NCBI RefSeq assembly: GCF_003318275.1
Contig: NZ_QOCH01000015.1
Span: 1,149,677 to 1,213,676 of the forward strand
Direction: 5' to 3'
DNA: 64,000 nt
From: Marinobacter sp. F3R11
Lineage (GTDB): Bacteria; Pseudomonadota; Gammaproteobacteria; Pseudomonadales; Oleiphilaceae
Part shown: positions 17,267 through 26,008 of the stretch, one piece after another
Position numbering within the stretch: position 1 is the stretch's first letter
Layout: every line of letters begins with the position of its first letter
The notes under the pieces: model-generated
Told to the model about the DNA's origin: nothing
The model's input: the letters and a program-made list of their open reading frames with translations, nothing else
The model's database searches: none
Translations under genes and position numbers: made by a program

Positions 17267-18190
17267 TTACTCCTTTGGGCCAGATTTTAAGCGGGGGGCG
17301 CTTTCACCCAGACGGGCACCATTAATATGCTCCAGCTCCAGAAGCAGTCCACTGTGATCTGAATCGCTGTGGCCATTGGCAACCAGAGACAGGTATTCAT
17401 TATGCACCTGTTGCGCCAGCGGCAGAGTCAAACCCTCTGCACGAGCTTCATCCAGAATCATCCGCATGTCTTTAAGCTGAATGCGTGCGGGGGCACCGGG
17501 AGCAAAATCACGGTCAATCATGCGCTGCCCGTGCAGCTCAAGAATCCGGCTGCCGGCAAACCCACCCATCAGCGCCTCTCGCACTGCTGCCGGATCCGCA
17601 CCGCCCCTCGCTGCCAGTAACAGAGCTTCAGATACAGCTCCTATGGTTATCCCGACAATCGCCTGATTAGCCAGCTTGGCCAGCTGCCCGGCGCCCACAG
17701 GGCCGATCCGCGTGCACTTGCCGAGCACCTCAAACACCGGCCTGGCCCGGGAGACATTTTCCTCAGAGCCGCCAGCCATAATACTCAAGCGCGCTTCCTG
17801 CGCTCCCAGGGTGCCACCGGAAACCGGAGCATCCACATAACCTGCGCCTTTTTCAGCCGCAAGCGCAGCGTGACGACGAGCCACCGAGGGCTGAACGGAG
17901 CTCATATCAATTATCAGAGCCCCCGGCTTGATGGCTTCCATTGCACCGCTTGCAACCAGCACCTGTTCCACCACATCGCTGTTTTCCAGCATAGTGATCA
18001 CAACATCTGCTGTTCGCACGGCATCTGCAGGAGTGTCAGCAACCGTTGCTTCACTGGCAAACGGCGCGCACTTGCTGGCTGTACGATTCCAAAGAGTCAT
18101 GGGGAAACCAGCATCCAGCAGATTGCGGGTCATGGGAGCACCCATCAGGCCAATGCCGAGAAATGCGATCTGAGGAACTTCTTTCGTCAT
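17267..18190 (-). CDS. glxR: 2-hydroxy-3-oxopropionate (tartronate semialdehyde) reductase
   Basis: NAD(P)H-dependent reductase of the beta-hydroxyacid dehydrogenase family, converting tartronate semialdehyde to glycerate. The 307-residue protein has the Rossmann motif FLGIGLMGAPMTRNLLDAG (residues 9-27), the substrate-binding DAPVSGGTLGAQEARLSIM, and the catalytic Lys in GQLAKLANQ. Family members act on related substrates (3-hydroxyisobutyrate, for example); pairing with hyi makes tartronate semialdehyde the most likely. The ATG at 18190 has a weak ribosome site. First gene of a two-gene operon with hyi. Confidence 0.88.
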   Translation of the reverse strand: MTKEVPQIAFLGIGLMGAPMTRNLLDAGFPMTLWNRTASKCAPFASEATVADTPADAVRTADVVITMLENSDVVEQVLVASGAMEAIKPGALIIDMSSVQPSVARRHAALAAEKGAGYVDAPVSGGTLGAQEARLSIMAGGSEENVSRARPVFEVLGKCTRIGPVGAGQLAKLANQAIVGITIGAVSEALLLAARGGADPAAVREALMGGFAGSRILELHGQRMIDRDFAPGAPARIQLKDMRMILDEARAEGLTLPLAQQVHNEYLSLVANGHSDSDHSGLLLELEHINGARLGESAPRLKSGPKE

Positions 18191-18248
18191 TTTAGCGGTC
18201 TCGATTTCAAGTATCGGGAAGAAGCAATCGGGCAGGCCTTTGCAAAAC

Positions 18249-18283
18249 TGTACGGAGCCATGGATGGCGGAGCCGAGCGTACA
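18249..18283. repeat. nested inverted repeat between glxR and rpoH
   Basis: TGTACG and CGTACA flank a segment holding GCCAT-GG-ATGGC and two direct copies of GGAGCC. It lies in the upstream region of glxR, which otherwise (18191-18360) holds no gene that I can support. It could be an RNA hairpin in the glxR leader or a protein-binding site. Confidence 0.35.
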
Positions 18284-18360
18284 AGGATGTATTCACAGCG
18301 TGTTTTGAAAGGGCCTGTCCAGTTGCATCGTACACCAGACTATAAGATACAAAAGGCGCA

Positions 18361-18396
18361 AACAAAAACGCCACCAACCGAAACGGTGGTGGCGTT
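18361..18396 (-). terminator. rho-independent terminator of rpoH
   Basis: Nine-base-pair stem AACGCCACC/GGTGGCGTT extended by an inner ACC/GGT pairing with one bulge and a five-base loop. On the minus strand the stem is followed by TTTTTGTTTG. It starts about 30 bases after the rpoH stop. Confidence 0.85.
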
Positions 18397-18426
18397 CTCT
18401 AAAGTGCTTTCAGGTGAACTACCAGA

Positions 18427-19287
18427 TCAGGCAGCTTCAACCATCTGCAACCGGATTTTCTTCATGGCATTCTTCTCAAGCTGGCGAATACGCTCTGCGG
18501 ATACACCGTACTTGTCAGCCAGTTGATGCAGCGTTGCTTTACCTTCAGACAGCCAGCGCTCCCGAAGAATATCCTGACTACGCTCATCAAGCGTTTCCAG
18601 TGCGTGCATCAGGCGCCCGTTAGAGTCTTCAGTCCAGTCAGAATTTTCCAGTTGAACAGCCGGATCGCTACGATGGTCTTCCAGATAATGCGCCGGTGCC
18701 TTGTAAGCACTGTCGTCGTCATCATCCATAGGACCATCAAAAGCGGTGTCATGGGACGACAGACGACCCTCCATTTCCTGAACGACCCTTGGCTCGACTC
18801 CCAGATCCTCCGCTACAGCTTGCAGCTCAGAATGAGTCAACCAGGCCAGCTTTTTCTTCTGACTACGCAAATTAAAGAACAGTTTGCGCTGTGACTTGGT
18901 GGTTGCCACTTTCACGATGCGCCAGTTGCGCAGAATGAACTCGTGGATTTCTGCCTTGATCCAGTGCACAGCAAACGACACCAGCCGGACACCGTATTCC
19001 GGATTAAAACGTTTGACGGCCTTCATCAGGCCTACGTTGCCTTCCTGAATCAGGTCTGCCTGCGCCAGGCCATAGCCTGAATAACTGCGGGCAATGTGAA
19101 TAACAAAACGCAGGTGAGACAAAACCAACTGACGCGCTGCATCCACATCTTCATTGTAATGGAGGCGCTCAGCCAATTCCCGCTCTTCATCCACGGTCAG
19201 TACCGGGATGCGGCTCGCAGCCTGTATATAGGCCTCGAGATTTGCGCCCGGAACCAGTCTGTCAATAAGTTGTAAGCTCGTACTCAT
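18427..19287 (-). CDS. rpoH: heat-shock sigma factor RpoH (sigma-32)
   Basis: Alternative sigma factor for the heat-shock regulon. The 286-residue protein shows region 2 ([20 protein letters not shown], then [20 protein letters not shown]), the sigma-32-specific RpoH box [13 protein letters not shown], and region 4 with its helix-turn-helix ([20 protein letters not shown]). The ATG has a strong GGAGG seven bases upstream. It is transcribed alone from its own promoters, including a sigma-E-type one, and ends at a good terminator. It lies downstream of ftsX as in E. coli and pseudomonads. Confidence 0.97.
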   Translation of the reverse strand: MSTSLQLIDRLVPGANLEAYIQAASRIPVLTVDEERELAERLHYNEDVDAARQLVLSHLRFVIHIARSYSGYGLAQADLIQEGNVGLMKAVKRFNPEYGVRLVSFAVHWIKAEIHEFILRNWRIVKVATTKSQRKLFFNLRSQKKKLAWLTHSELQAVAEDLGVEPRVVQEMEGRLSSHDTAFDGPMDDDDDSAYKAPAHYLEDHRSDPAVQLENSDWTEDSNGRLMHALETLDERSQDILRERWLSEGKATLHQLADKYGVSAERIRQLEKNAMKKIRLQMVEAA

Positions 19288-19334
19288 GCTTTAACCTCCG
19301 AACCTGACGATCGCATAGAGTATGCGAATGGGGG

Positions 19335-19362
19335 TTAGACCGCCAAGAACCTTAAAAGTTCC
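19335..19362 (-). promoter_or_regulatory. sigma-E (AlgU/RpoE)-type promoter of rpoH
   Basis: The minus strand reads GGAACTT, fifteen bases, GTCTAA, an exact match to the E. coli sigma-E consensus (GGAACTT-N15-GTCTAA). Transcription would start close to 19328, about 40 bases before the rpoH ATG. rpoH is a known sigma-E target in E. coli (P3) and an AlgU target in Pseudomonas. Confidence 0.85.
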
Positions 19363-19507
19363 AAAATTTCCCAATAAAACGTTTTAAATCAACAAAATGA
19401 GAAATTCCCTATGACTATTCCCAAGGACAAGAAATTACCCCGGAACAAGCATCTTATTCAATAGGGTGTTACCACAATTTCAATACGGTGTTCCCGCAAT
19501 CCCGATA

Positions 19508-20521
19508 TCAGCCGCCAGCAATTTCACCCGGCTCAATATCATCCAGATGGCGCTTTACCGCAACCCAGGCGCCCAACCAGCCTAACAGCATCGCCGAGAT
19601 AATCAATGCAAGCCCGCCGTCGATACTCAGCCCGCTGAGAGAGAAGTCACTGCGATACAGGCCCGCCAGACGTTCGACAGGACCGCTCAGCCACCACAGC
19701 GAAAGCTGCAGAAGTATCCAGGCCACAATACCGCCACCCAGGCCGAACCAGGCTCCCGTATACAAAAAAGGCCGCCGCACAAAACCGTCCGTCCCACCAA
19801 CCAGCTTGGCTACCAGAATCTCATCACGGCGACTCTCAATGGACAGTCTTACGGTATTACCAATCACCAGTACCACGGCCGCTGCCAGCAGTATGGCCAG
19901 AGCCCATACAGCCCGCGCAAGCAGATCAGTCATGGCATTAAGTCGCTGCAGCCAGCCCAGATCCACCTGAACCCGCTCTACTCCATCCATTCCTTCTATA
20001 AAAGTCACCAACGCAGCAACACCATCGGCGGACCGGGCATTCTCCTCCGGCGTGATCAGCAGTGTATGTGGCAGAGGGTTCTCATCCAGATAATCCAGAG
20101 CCTCGTCAAGGCCGGATGTAGCGCGAAACTCCGCAAGCGCCCGATCCCGGTCTATCAGTTCCAGCTCGGCTACACGCCCATCTGAACCAACCTCGCTGGC
20201 AAGCGCCCGGGCCTGGTCCAGACTTGAATCCAGCTGCATGTATGCGGTTACACGGGCGCTGCTCTCCCAGCCAGCACTCACGCCCTGCAGGCTAGTTAAC
20301 AGCAACAACAACGCCACGGGCAATGCCAGTGCAACACCCATTACCGTCCAGGTCATCAGACTTGCAACAGGTGTCCGCCACATGCGCACAGCGCTGTCAC
20401 CGGCCACTTTACGATGATGGATAAAATAGGATTCTGCCTGCTCACGCCATGGTGACCGGGAGATCCTGGCCCCACGGGCAGGATCCGGTTTGCGCGACCT
20501 GGGTGCTGAATCAGCGGCCAC
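19508..20521 (-). CDS. ftsX: cell-division ABC transporter-like permease FtsX
   Basis: Membrane partner of FtsE; the complex activates septal peptidoglycan hydrolases at division. About 337 residues with four membrane helices (first near residues 55-78; others at AVWALAILLAAAVVLVIGN, TGAWFGLGGGIVAWILLQL and GGLALIISAMLLGWLGAWVA) and a large periplasmic loop between the first two. The GTG at 20521 is chosen as start because AGGAGG lies five bases upstream; an upstream ATG at 20554 lies well inside ftsE. It overlaps ftsE by 11 bases. Confidence 0.95.
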   Translation of the reverse strand: MAADSAPRSRKPDPARGARISRSPWREQAESYFIHHRKVAGDSAVRMWRTPVASLMTWTVMGVALALPVALLLLLTSLQGVSAGWESSARVTAYMQLDSSLDQARALASEVGSDGRVAELELIDRDRALAEFRATSGLDEALDYLDENPLPHTLLITPEENARSADGVAALVTFIEGMDGVERVQVDLGWLQRLNAMTDLLARAVWALAILLAAAVVLVIGNTVRLSIESRRDEILVAKLVGGTDGFVRRPFLYTGAWFGLGGGIVAWILLQLSLWWLSGPVERLAGLYRSDFSLSGLSIDGGLALIISAMLLGWLGAWVAVKRHLDDIEPGEIAGG

Positions 20522-21200
20522 CGGAACCTCCTTGAAGCGGGTTCCCGCCAGCAATCAGATTGCCCTGGTCCAGCGTCAGTGTGCGTCGGCCCATTTCCTT
20601 GATCAGCGCAAGATCGTGGCTTGCGATCAACACAGTTACGCCCACCTGGCTGAACTGGGCAAACAGATTCATGATGTCTGCAGACAACTTCGGGTCCAGA
20701 TTACCTGTCGGCTCATCAGCCAGCAGTAAGGGCGGTTTGTTCACCACCGCACGGGCAATACCCACGCGCTGTTGCTCACCACCGGAAAGCTGTAAAGGAT
20801 TCATTTTTTCCTTGCTCAGCAGGCCGACCTTATCCAGCGCCGCACGCACCCGCCGGCCCGCGTCACGAGGGGACGCACCCATCACTTCCAGAGGCATGGC
20901 TACGTTATCGAACACGGTACGGTCAAAAAGCAACTGGTGATTCTGGAATACCACACCTATATGCCGGCGAATGTAGGGAATCTGGCGCCTCGGCAGGCGA
21001 TTCAGCACCTGACCACCGACGACCACTTCACCTGCACTGGGCCGCTCCATAACCATGAGCAGTTTCAGCAGGGTACTTTTACCCGCGCCGGAGTGCCCGG
21101 TCAGAAATGCCAGCTCACCGCGCCCCAGGTGAAAATTCACCTGGCGCAGCGCAGTATGGTCACTGTCATACCGCTTGGTCACCTGACGGAATTCGATCAT
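20511..21200 (-). CDS. ftsE: cell-division ATP-binding protein FtsE
   Basis: ATPase of the FtsEX complex. The 229-residue protein has Walker A GHSGAGKSTLLK (residues 36-47), the ABC signature LSGGEQQRVGIARA and Walker B LLLADEPTGNLD, plus the FtsE-typical opening MIEFRQVTKRYDSDHTALR. It follows ftsY by 27 bases and overlaps ftsX, so ftsY-ftsE-ftsX are one operon. Confidence 0.97.
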   Translation of the reverse strand: MIEFRQVTKRYDSDHTALRQVNFHLGRGELAFLTGHSGAGKSTLLKLLMVMERPSAGEVVVGGQVLNRLPRRQIPYIRRHIGVVFQNHQLLFDRTVFDNVAMPLEVMGASPRDAGRRVRAALDKVGLLSKEKMNPLQLSGGEQQRVGIARAVVNKPPLLLADEPTGNLDPKLSADIMNLFAQFSQVGVTVLIASHDLALIKEMGRRTLTLDQGNLIAGGNPLQGGSGGR

Positions 21201-21227
21201 GGCGGGCTACTGCTCCATAAAACCGGT

Positions 21228-22421
21228 TTATTCAGCGAACAACGCATCAACGAAAGTCTCAGCATCAAAACTGCGCAGATCATCAACCTGCTCACCAACA
21301 CCGATAAAGCGAATGGGAAGCTGCAACTGACGGGCAATTGCGAAAACAATACCACCCTTAGCGGTGCCATCCAGTTTTGTTAAGGTAATCCCGCTAACAC
21401 CGACAGCCTTCTGGAACACCTGAGCCTGGCTCAGGGCGTTCTGCCCTGTACCGGCATCCAGTACGAGCATCACTTCGTGGGGGGCGGTGTCGTCCAGTTT
21501 TTTCATGACCCGGACGACCTTTTCCAGCTCGCTCATCAGGTTATCTTTGTTCTGTAACCGGCCAGCAGTATCTGCAATCACAACGTCTACACCACGGGAC
21601 TTGCCCGACTGTATCGCATCAAAGATCACCGAAGCACTGTCAGCTCCCGTATGCTGGGCAACAACAGGGACATTATTACGCTCCCCCCAGACCTGTAACT
21701 GCTCAACTGCAGCCGCACGGAAGGTGTCACCCGCCGCCAACATTACCGACTTGCCTTCGTTCTGGAATTTTTTGGTGAGCTTGCCAATAGTTGTTGTCTT
21801 GCCAACGCCATTCACACCAACCATCAGAATCACGTATGGTTTTTCTGCAGAATCCAGAGCCAGTGGTTTTGTAACTCCCCTGAGCAGACTCTGTAGCTCA
21901 TCACGCAGGGCTTTGCGTAGCGCCTCACCGTCTTTAAGCTGATTGCGCTGAAGTTTCTCTGTCAGCGACTCAATAATTTCCGAGGTTGCAGTCACACCCA
22001 CATCCGCCATCAGCAGTGTGGTTTCGATCTCTTCCAGCAGGTCTTCGTCAATTTTCTTGCCGACAGAGAACAGATCTGCCATACCTGCACGGGTTTTTCC
22101 CAAACCCTGCTTTATCCGCTCAAATACACTTAGCTGAGGCGCAGATTCAGGCTCCTTGGTTTTTTCCGGCTCAGGTGCAGGAGGAACCTCCGGCTCGACC
22201 GCTGCCGGCACTTCAACGGTTTCCTCAGGCACGGGCTCAGGGGTGGCCTCTGCGGCTTCCTTCTCAACCGGTGCTACAGGCGCCGGGCCTCTGGCGGCCT
22301 CCGGTTTGCGTTGGGGCACAGGCTTCGGCCGCGGGACACGGCGGCGATTGCTGGCAATATCCAGAACAAACACGAACACAAGAAGGGCCAGTAGGCCGAC
22401 TGAAATCCACTCTGCCGTCAT
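21228..22421 (-). CDS. ftsY: signal recognition particle receptor FtsY
   Basis: GTPase receptor that docks ribosome-SRP complexes at the membrane. The 397-residue protein has an N-terminal membrane helix (residues 6-24), a Pro/Glu/Ala-rich acidic linker (about 30-95), then the NG domain with G1 GVNGVGKTTTIGKL, DTFRAAAVEQL, DTAGRLQNKDNLM and TKLDGTAKGG. First gene of ftsY-ftsE-ftsX, divergent from rsmD with about 160 bases between. Confidence 0.97.
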   Translation of the reverse strand: MTAEWISVGLLALLVFVFVLDIASNRRRVPRPKPVPQRKPEAARGPAPVAPVEKEAAEATPEPVPEETVEVPAAVEPEVPPAPEPEKTKEPESAPQLSVFERIKQGLGKTRAGMADLFSVGKKIDEDLLEEIETTLLMADVGVTATSEIIESLTEKLQRNQLKDGEALRKALRDELQSLLRGVTKPLALDSAEKPYVILMVGVNGVGKTTTIGKLTKKFQNEGKSVMLAAGDTFRAAAVEQLQVWGERNNVPVVAQHTGADSASVIFDAIQSGKSRGVDVVIADTAGRLQNKDNLMSELEKVVRVMKKLDDTAPHEVMLVLDAGTGQNALSQAQVFQKAVGVSGITLTKLDGTAKGGIVFAIARQLQLPIRFIGVGEQVDDLRSFDAETFVDALFAE

Positions 22422-22580
22422 AAAGTCATACCATCAGTCTGAATGGGCGGGACAAATAGAGCGCACATTCTAGCAGAGACTCTGCGGGAAGTGAGGATCG
22501 CGTGGATTATCATGGGAGACCCGGTTTCCGCTAAGATACACCGCACACAGTGACCCTGATCCGCTTTCGGAGTTAACAAG

Positions 22581-23240
22581 ATGACGCGCAGAAAGTCCAC
22601 AGGCCCGCGCCCCGCAAACACACCGGCAAAGAATGCTCCCCGGGGGAAGAGCCGGAACCAGAGCCCAGCGGGCGAACTGCGCATAATCGGTGGCGACTGG
22701 CGCAGCCGGAAGCTCAGGTTTCCTGATGCGGGAGGTGTGCGTCCGACACCGGCCCGCACACGGGAAACCCTGTTTAACTGGCTTTCATTTCATCTTGCAG
22801 GCCGCGATTGCCTGGATTTGTTTTCCGGTTCGGGGGCACTGGGACTGGAAGCACTGTCCAGGGGTGCGGCACAGGCCACGCTCATTGATAACAACCCCGC
22901 CCTTGCAAAAGCATTACGGGATAATCTCCGGCTGCTCGGTTCGGACTCAGGGACCGTAATCTGTTCAGAAGTGGACAGCTACCTCAGCCAGCGGAACCGG
23001 CAGCCATTCGATATCATCTTCATGGACCCACCATTTCGGCAGGGCTGGCTGACCACTCTTTTCCCCTTGCTGGACTCCCAGGGCTGGGTAAAGCCCGGGG
23101 GCTGGGTCTATGTGGAACACGAGAGTGAAATCCACGCACCGGACGCACCCGCCAACTGGCAATTGCACCGCCAGAAAACTGCCGGCCAGGTTACCTACTG
23201 CTTATACCGGGTCGCTCAGGCTGCCGGACGCAGCGAGTAA
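22581..23240 (+). CDS. rsmD: 16S rRNA guanine-966 N2-methyltransferase RsmD
   Basis: Methylates G966 of 16S rRNA using S-adenosylmethionine. The 219-residue protein has a basic N-terminal tail, LRIIGGDWRSRKLRFPD, the cofactor motif CLDLFSGSGALGLEALSRGA, and the catalytic DPPF motif in IIFMDPPF. ATG has GGAG eight bases upstream. Its 3' end overlaps the convergent desaturase gene by 25 bases. Confidence 0.95.
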   Translation: MTRRKSTGPRPANTPAKNAPRGKSRNQSPAGELRIIGGDWRSRKLRFPDAGGVRPTPARTRETLFNWLSFHLAGRDCLDLFSGSGALGLEALSRGAAQATLIDNNPALAKALRDNLRLLGSDSGTVICSEVDSYLSQRNRQPFDIIFMDPPFRQGWLTTLFPLLDSQGWVKPGGWVYVEHESEIHAPDAPANWQLHRQKTAGQVTYCLYRVAQAAGRSE

Positions 23241-24394
23241 GCCCGCAGGTGGGCCGCAAAGTCTTCCAGATACCGGATACCACTGGCCTCAGCCTCTTTG
23301 CACCATTCCATCAGCGCTTGCAACTTCTCCTGGGGTTTAAGCCCTCGCTGGCGCCAAAGAGCCTGTAGCTCATGGCTTTTCTCGTATATCTGGCGTAAAA
23401 CGGCATTAGTTTCCAGAACCGAATCCAGAGTTTCCTTTTCGCGCGGTTTGATCAACGTCACCTCACGAGAGAGAAGCTGCTTTAATTTGCCGTAACGGGG
23501 ACGGATTTCCTCCTCCATCAGGCTCTTTTGCTGACGCAATACCGGTTCAGTTACCCGCTTACGGTACTGACGCATGATATCGAAGCGGTTGTTGGCAATC
23601 GCCTGTACCGTCTCTACATCCACTTCCTGTTTTCCCGGAATATAGTGCGCAATTGGCAGGTATCCTTTGGGATTCGCCAGGCCGAACAGCTGGAACAGGC
23701 GAATGTAGCCCCAGCCGATGTCCACTTCGTACCAGCGGCGGGAGAGTTTGGATGAATTCGGATACGTATGGTGGTTGTTATGCAACTCCTCCCCGCCAAT
23801 CAGAAGTCCTAATGGCGAAATGTTGCGGGCATTATCTGCACACTCAAAGTTCCGGTAGCCCATCCAGTGGCCGACGCCATTCACTACACCGGCAGCCCAG
23901 AAGGGTATCCAGGCCATTTGCACAGCCCATATCCAGATTCCGTGCACTCCGAACAGCGCCAGATTAATTATGGCCATCAGCACAATGCCCAACATCTTGT
24001 AGCGGCTGTATACCTTGCGTTCTACCCAGTCTTCCGGAGTGCGCTGACCATATCTCTCAAGGGTTTCGGTCGTAGCTGCCGAAGCATAGAGCTCGGCACC
24101 TTCAAAAAGTACTTTTTTTATCCCGAGCACTACCGGGCTGTGCGGATCCTCAGAGGTTTCACATTTGGCGTGATGCTTGCGGTGGATCGCAGTCCATTCT
24201 TTGGTATTCTGCGCAGTAGTCAGCCACAACCAGAAGCGGAAAAAGTGTTTAAGGGCAGGATGCAGATCCAGCGAGTTGTGAGCAGAATGTCGATGCAGGT
24301 AGAGCGTCACACTTATAATCGTAATGTGCGTCATGCCCAGAGTTACCAGAACAAGCTGCATTACTGACAGGTCAAGGAGACCGTTAAACCACAT
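23216..24394 (-). CDS. membrane fatty-acid (acyl-CoA/phospholipid) desaturase
   Basis: Di-iron membrane desaturase of 392 residues that introduces a double bond into fatty acyl chains, most likely at delta-9. The three histidine boxes are intact: HRHSAH (residues 34-39), HRKHH near 71-75 and HNNHH near 205-209, separated by membrane-spanning hydrophobic segments (VMQLVLVTLGMTHITIISVT; MLGIVLMAIINLALFGVHG). The C-terminal third is charged and extends beyond the minimal desaturase. It is similar in layout to Pseudomonas DesA/DesB. It stands alone, convergent to rsmD and divergent from mutM. Confidence 0.9.
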   Translation of the reverse strand: MWFNGLLDLSVMQLVLVTLGMTHITIISVTLYLHRHSAHNSLDLHPALKHFFRFWLWLTTAQNTKEWTAIHRKHHAKCETSEDPHSPVVLGIKKVLFEGAELYASAATTETLERYGQRTPEDWVERKVYSRYKMLGIVLMAIINLALFGVHGIWIWAVQMAWIPFWAAGVVNGVGHWMGYRNFECADNARNISPLGLLIGGEELHNNHHTYPNSSKLSRRWYEVDIGWGYIRLFQLFGLANPKGYLPIAHYIPGKQEVDVETVQAIANNRFDIMRQYRKRVTEPVLRQQKSLMEEEIRPRYGKLKQLLSREVTLIKPREKETLDSVLETNAVLRQIYEKSHELQALWRQRGLKPQEKLQALMEWCKEAEASGIRYLEDFAAHLRAYSLRPAA

Positions 24395-24556
24395 AGTAAA
24401 TCCTCAGATCGAAATGCATGGCGACATCAAGGGCGCCAACAACCTTAACTCTAGCGTACAGGTGTTAGCTAAAACAACAGCCTTATACAGGCTATTTTGT
24501 TACTGTTCGCCCTTGCGCTCTATCGCATCCCACAAACCCGAGCGGAGACAGGCTGC

Positions 24557-25369
24557 GTGCCCGAATTACCCGAAGTTGAAACCACAAGGCGTGGTATTGC
24601 GCCGCATTGTGAAGGACAAACCATTGACCGGATCAGGGTGCGCAATGGCAACCTTCGCTGGCCTGTACCAGAAGATATTGCTACGCAAATGGAAGGACAG
24701 GTTATCCGCTCGGTGGATCGGCGGGCGAAATACCTGTTCCTTAACCTGGACCGGGGCACAGCCATCATTCATCTAGGCATGTCCGGCAGTCTTCGCATTA
24801 TCACCGACAATACTCCGGCACTGGCACACGATCATATCGACCTTATGCTGCAATCTGGTGTCATTCTGCGCTTCAATGACCCACGCCGGTTTGGTTGCTG
24901 GCTTTGGTCTGATGCGGCAACAACGCATCCGCTGATATCCAGTCTCGGTCCCGAACCTCTGTCAGCCGAGTTCAATGGCGGGATGCTGTACCGCTTATCC
25001 CGGAGCAAAAATACTCCTGTAAAATCATTCATTATGGACAGCCACGTGGTTGTTGGCGTGGGTAACATCTATGCCAATGAGGCCTTGTACAAGGCTGGCA
25101 TCCACCCCCGCCGCAAGGCCGGGCGGATCAGCCTGGACCGCTATTGCCGACTTGCGGAGGCCGTCAAGGAGATTCTGAGCGCTGCAATCCTGATGGGCGG
25201 AACCACTCTCAGGGATTTCGTGAACAGCGACGGCAAACCGGGCTACTTCGCCCAGTCTTTACTGGTTTATGGCCGGACCGGTGAACCCTGCCCCGAGTGC
25301 GAAACACCCTTAAAAGAAATCCGCCTGAGTGGACGTTCCACAGTCTATTGTCCCCGTTGCCAGCGATAA
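24557..25369 (+). CDS. mutM: formamidopyrimidine-DNA glycosylase MutM (Fpg)
   Basis: Base-excision-repair glycosylase/AP lyase removing 8-oxoguanine. Start is set at GTG 24557 so the mature protein begins [13 protein letters not shown]: the N-terminal Pro is the catalytic nucleophile and Glu follows. AGG lies about six bases upstream. The 270-residue protein also has the conserved Lys in [10 protein letters not shown], the helix-two-turn-helix [12 protein letters not shown], and a C-terminal zinc finger [10 protein letters not shown]...CPRCQR. A longer frame to 24497 would bury the catalytic Pro and is rejected. Confidence 0.97.
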   Translation: MPELPEVETTRRGIAPHCEGQTIDRIRVRNGNLRWPVPEDIATQMEGQVIRSVDRRAKYLFLNLDRGTAIIHLGMSGSLRIITDNTPALAHDHIDLMLQSGVILRFNDPRRFGCWLWSDAATTHPLISSLGPEPLSAEFNGGMLYRLSRSKNTPVKSFIMDSHVVVGVGNIYANEALYKAGIHPRRKAGRISLDRYCRLAEAVKEILSAAILMGGTTLRDFVNSDGKPGYFAQSLLVYGRTGEPCPECETPLKEIRLSGRSTVYCPRCQR

Positions 25370-25488
25370 TTGTGCACAGCTCTCTACTCAAACGGTCCCG
25401 AAACACAGAATTCGCAATGAAAATGCGTTTAAAAATGCGCAAATATGATTCATAGTTAACAGAGGATTTATACCCGGGAGTTACAATA

Positions 25489-25514
25489 GGGTTCGATCTT
25501 CAAGGTACGAACCC
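25489..25514 (+). repeat. inverted repeat in the leader of the small exported-protein gene
   Basis: GGGTTCG, twelve bases, CGAACCC: a perfect seven-base inverted repeat about 57 bases before the ATG at 25571. The rest of the 200-base interval 25370-25570 is AT-rich, with two copies of AAAATGCG at about 25418-25440, and holds no other gene. It may fold in the mRNA leader or be an operator. Confidence 0.4.
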
Positions 25515-25570
25515 GGTACCGGAGACAGTAACCCGGTGTCAACGGGGCCCAAAAGTTCAGGAGACAGATA

Positions 25571-25903
25571 ATGACTCGCAAGATTTCACGCACTCTGGTG
25601 GCCACTGTAGCCGCTTGCCTGCTGGCGTTTGCGTCCGTTGGACACGCTCGCGCAGTTGACGAAAGCCCTTCGGCACTGGCCATGACCGGTGACGCCCTGC
25701 TGATTCGCCCGGTTCTACTGGCCACCACGATTGTTGGCGGTGCTGTATATCTGGTGTCCCTGCCATTCTCTTTGCTTGGCGGAAACGCTGAAGAAGCGGG
25801 AGAAGTTCTGGTTATGGGCCCGGCAAAAGCAACCTTTGTTCGTTGCCTGGGCTGCACACAGTCAGGCAAAAAACCAGAGACTGTTGAGCAAACCGGTAAC
25901 TGA
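25571..25903 (+). CDS. small exported protein of unknown function
   Basis: A 110-residue protein that I do not recognise. Residues 1-28 form a clear Sec signal peptide (basic start, LVATVAACLLAFASV core, cleavage after AHARA-like GHARA). A second hydrophobic stretch (RPVLLATTIVGGAVYLVSLPFSLLGG, about residues 46-71) could be a membrane segment, and the tail has two Cys in RCLGC. Pseudomonas has small proteins of similar style near mutM, function unknown. ATG follows AGGAGA. It is transcribed alone and ends at a strong terminator. Confidence 0.75.
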   Translation: MTRKISRTLVATVAACLLAFASVGHARAVDESPSALAMTGDALLIRPVLLATTIVGGAVYLVSLPFSLLGGNAEEAGEVLVMGPAKATFVRCLGCTQSGKKPETVEQTGN

Positions 25904-25973
25904 GCCTCGCCTGCGATCCTGACATTGCAGGGCATGAGTAACATCCCGGCTTGCCTCTGGCTTGGATCTGCGG

Positions 25974-26008
25974 CAGCCTGAAGAAAATTCTTCAGGCTGT
26001 TTTTGTTT
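25974..26008 (+). terminator. strong rho-independent terminator abutting the yrfG start
   Basis: Perfect twelve-base inverted repeat (CAGCCTGAAGAA / TTCTTCAGGCTG) followed by TTTTTTGTTT-like sequence ending directly at the ATG of yrfG (26009). It ends transcription of the gene at 25571, about 70 bases after its stop. Its position means yrfG has no free leader: the only SD-like bases (CAGG) are inside the hairpin. Confidence 0.85.

Noticed and set aside
24497-24556. Longer N-terminus of MutM
   Set aside because: The catalytic residue must be the N-terminal Pro after the start codon, which fixes the start at GTG 24557.
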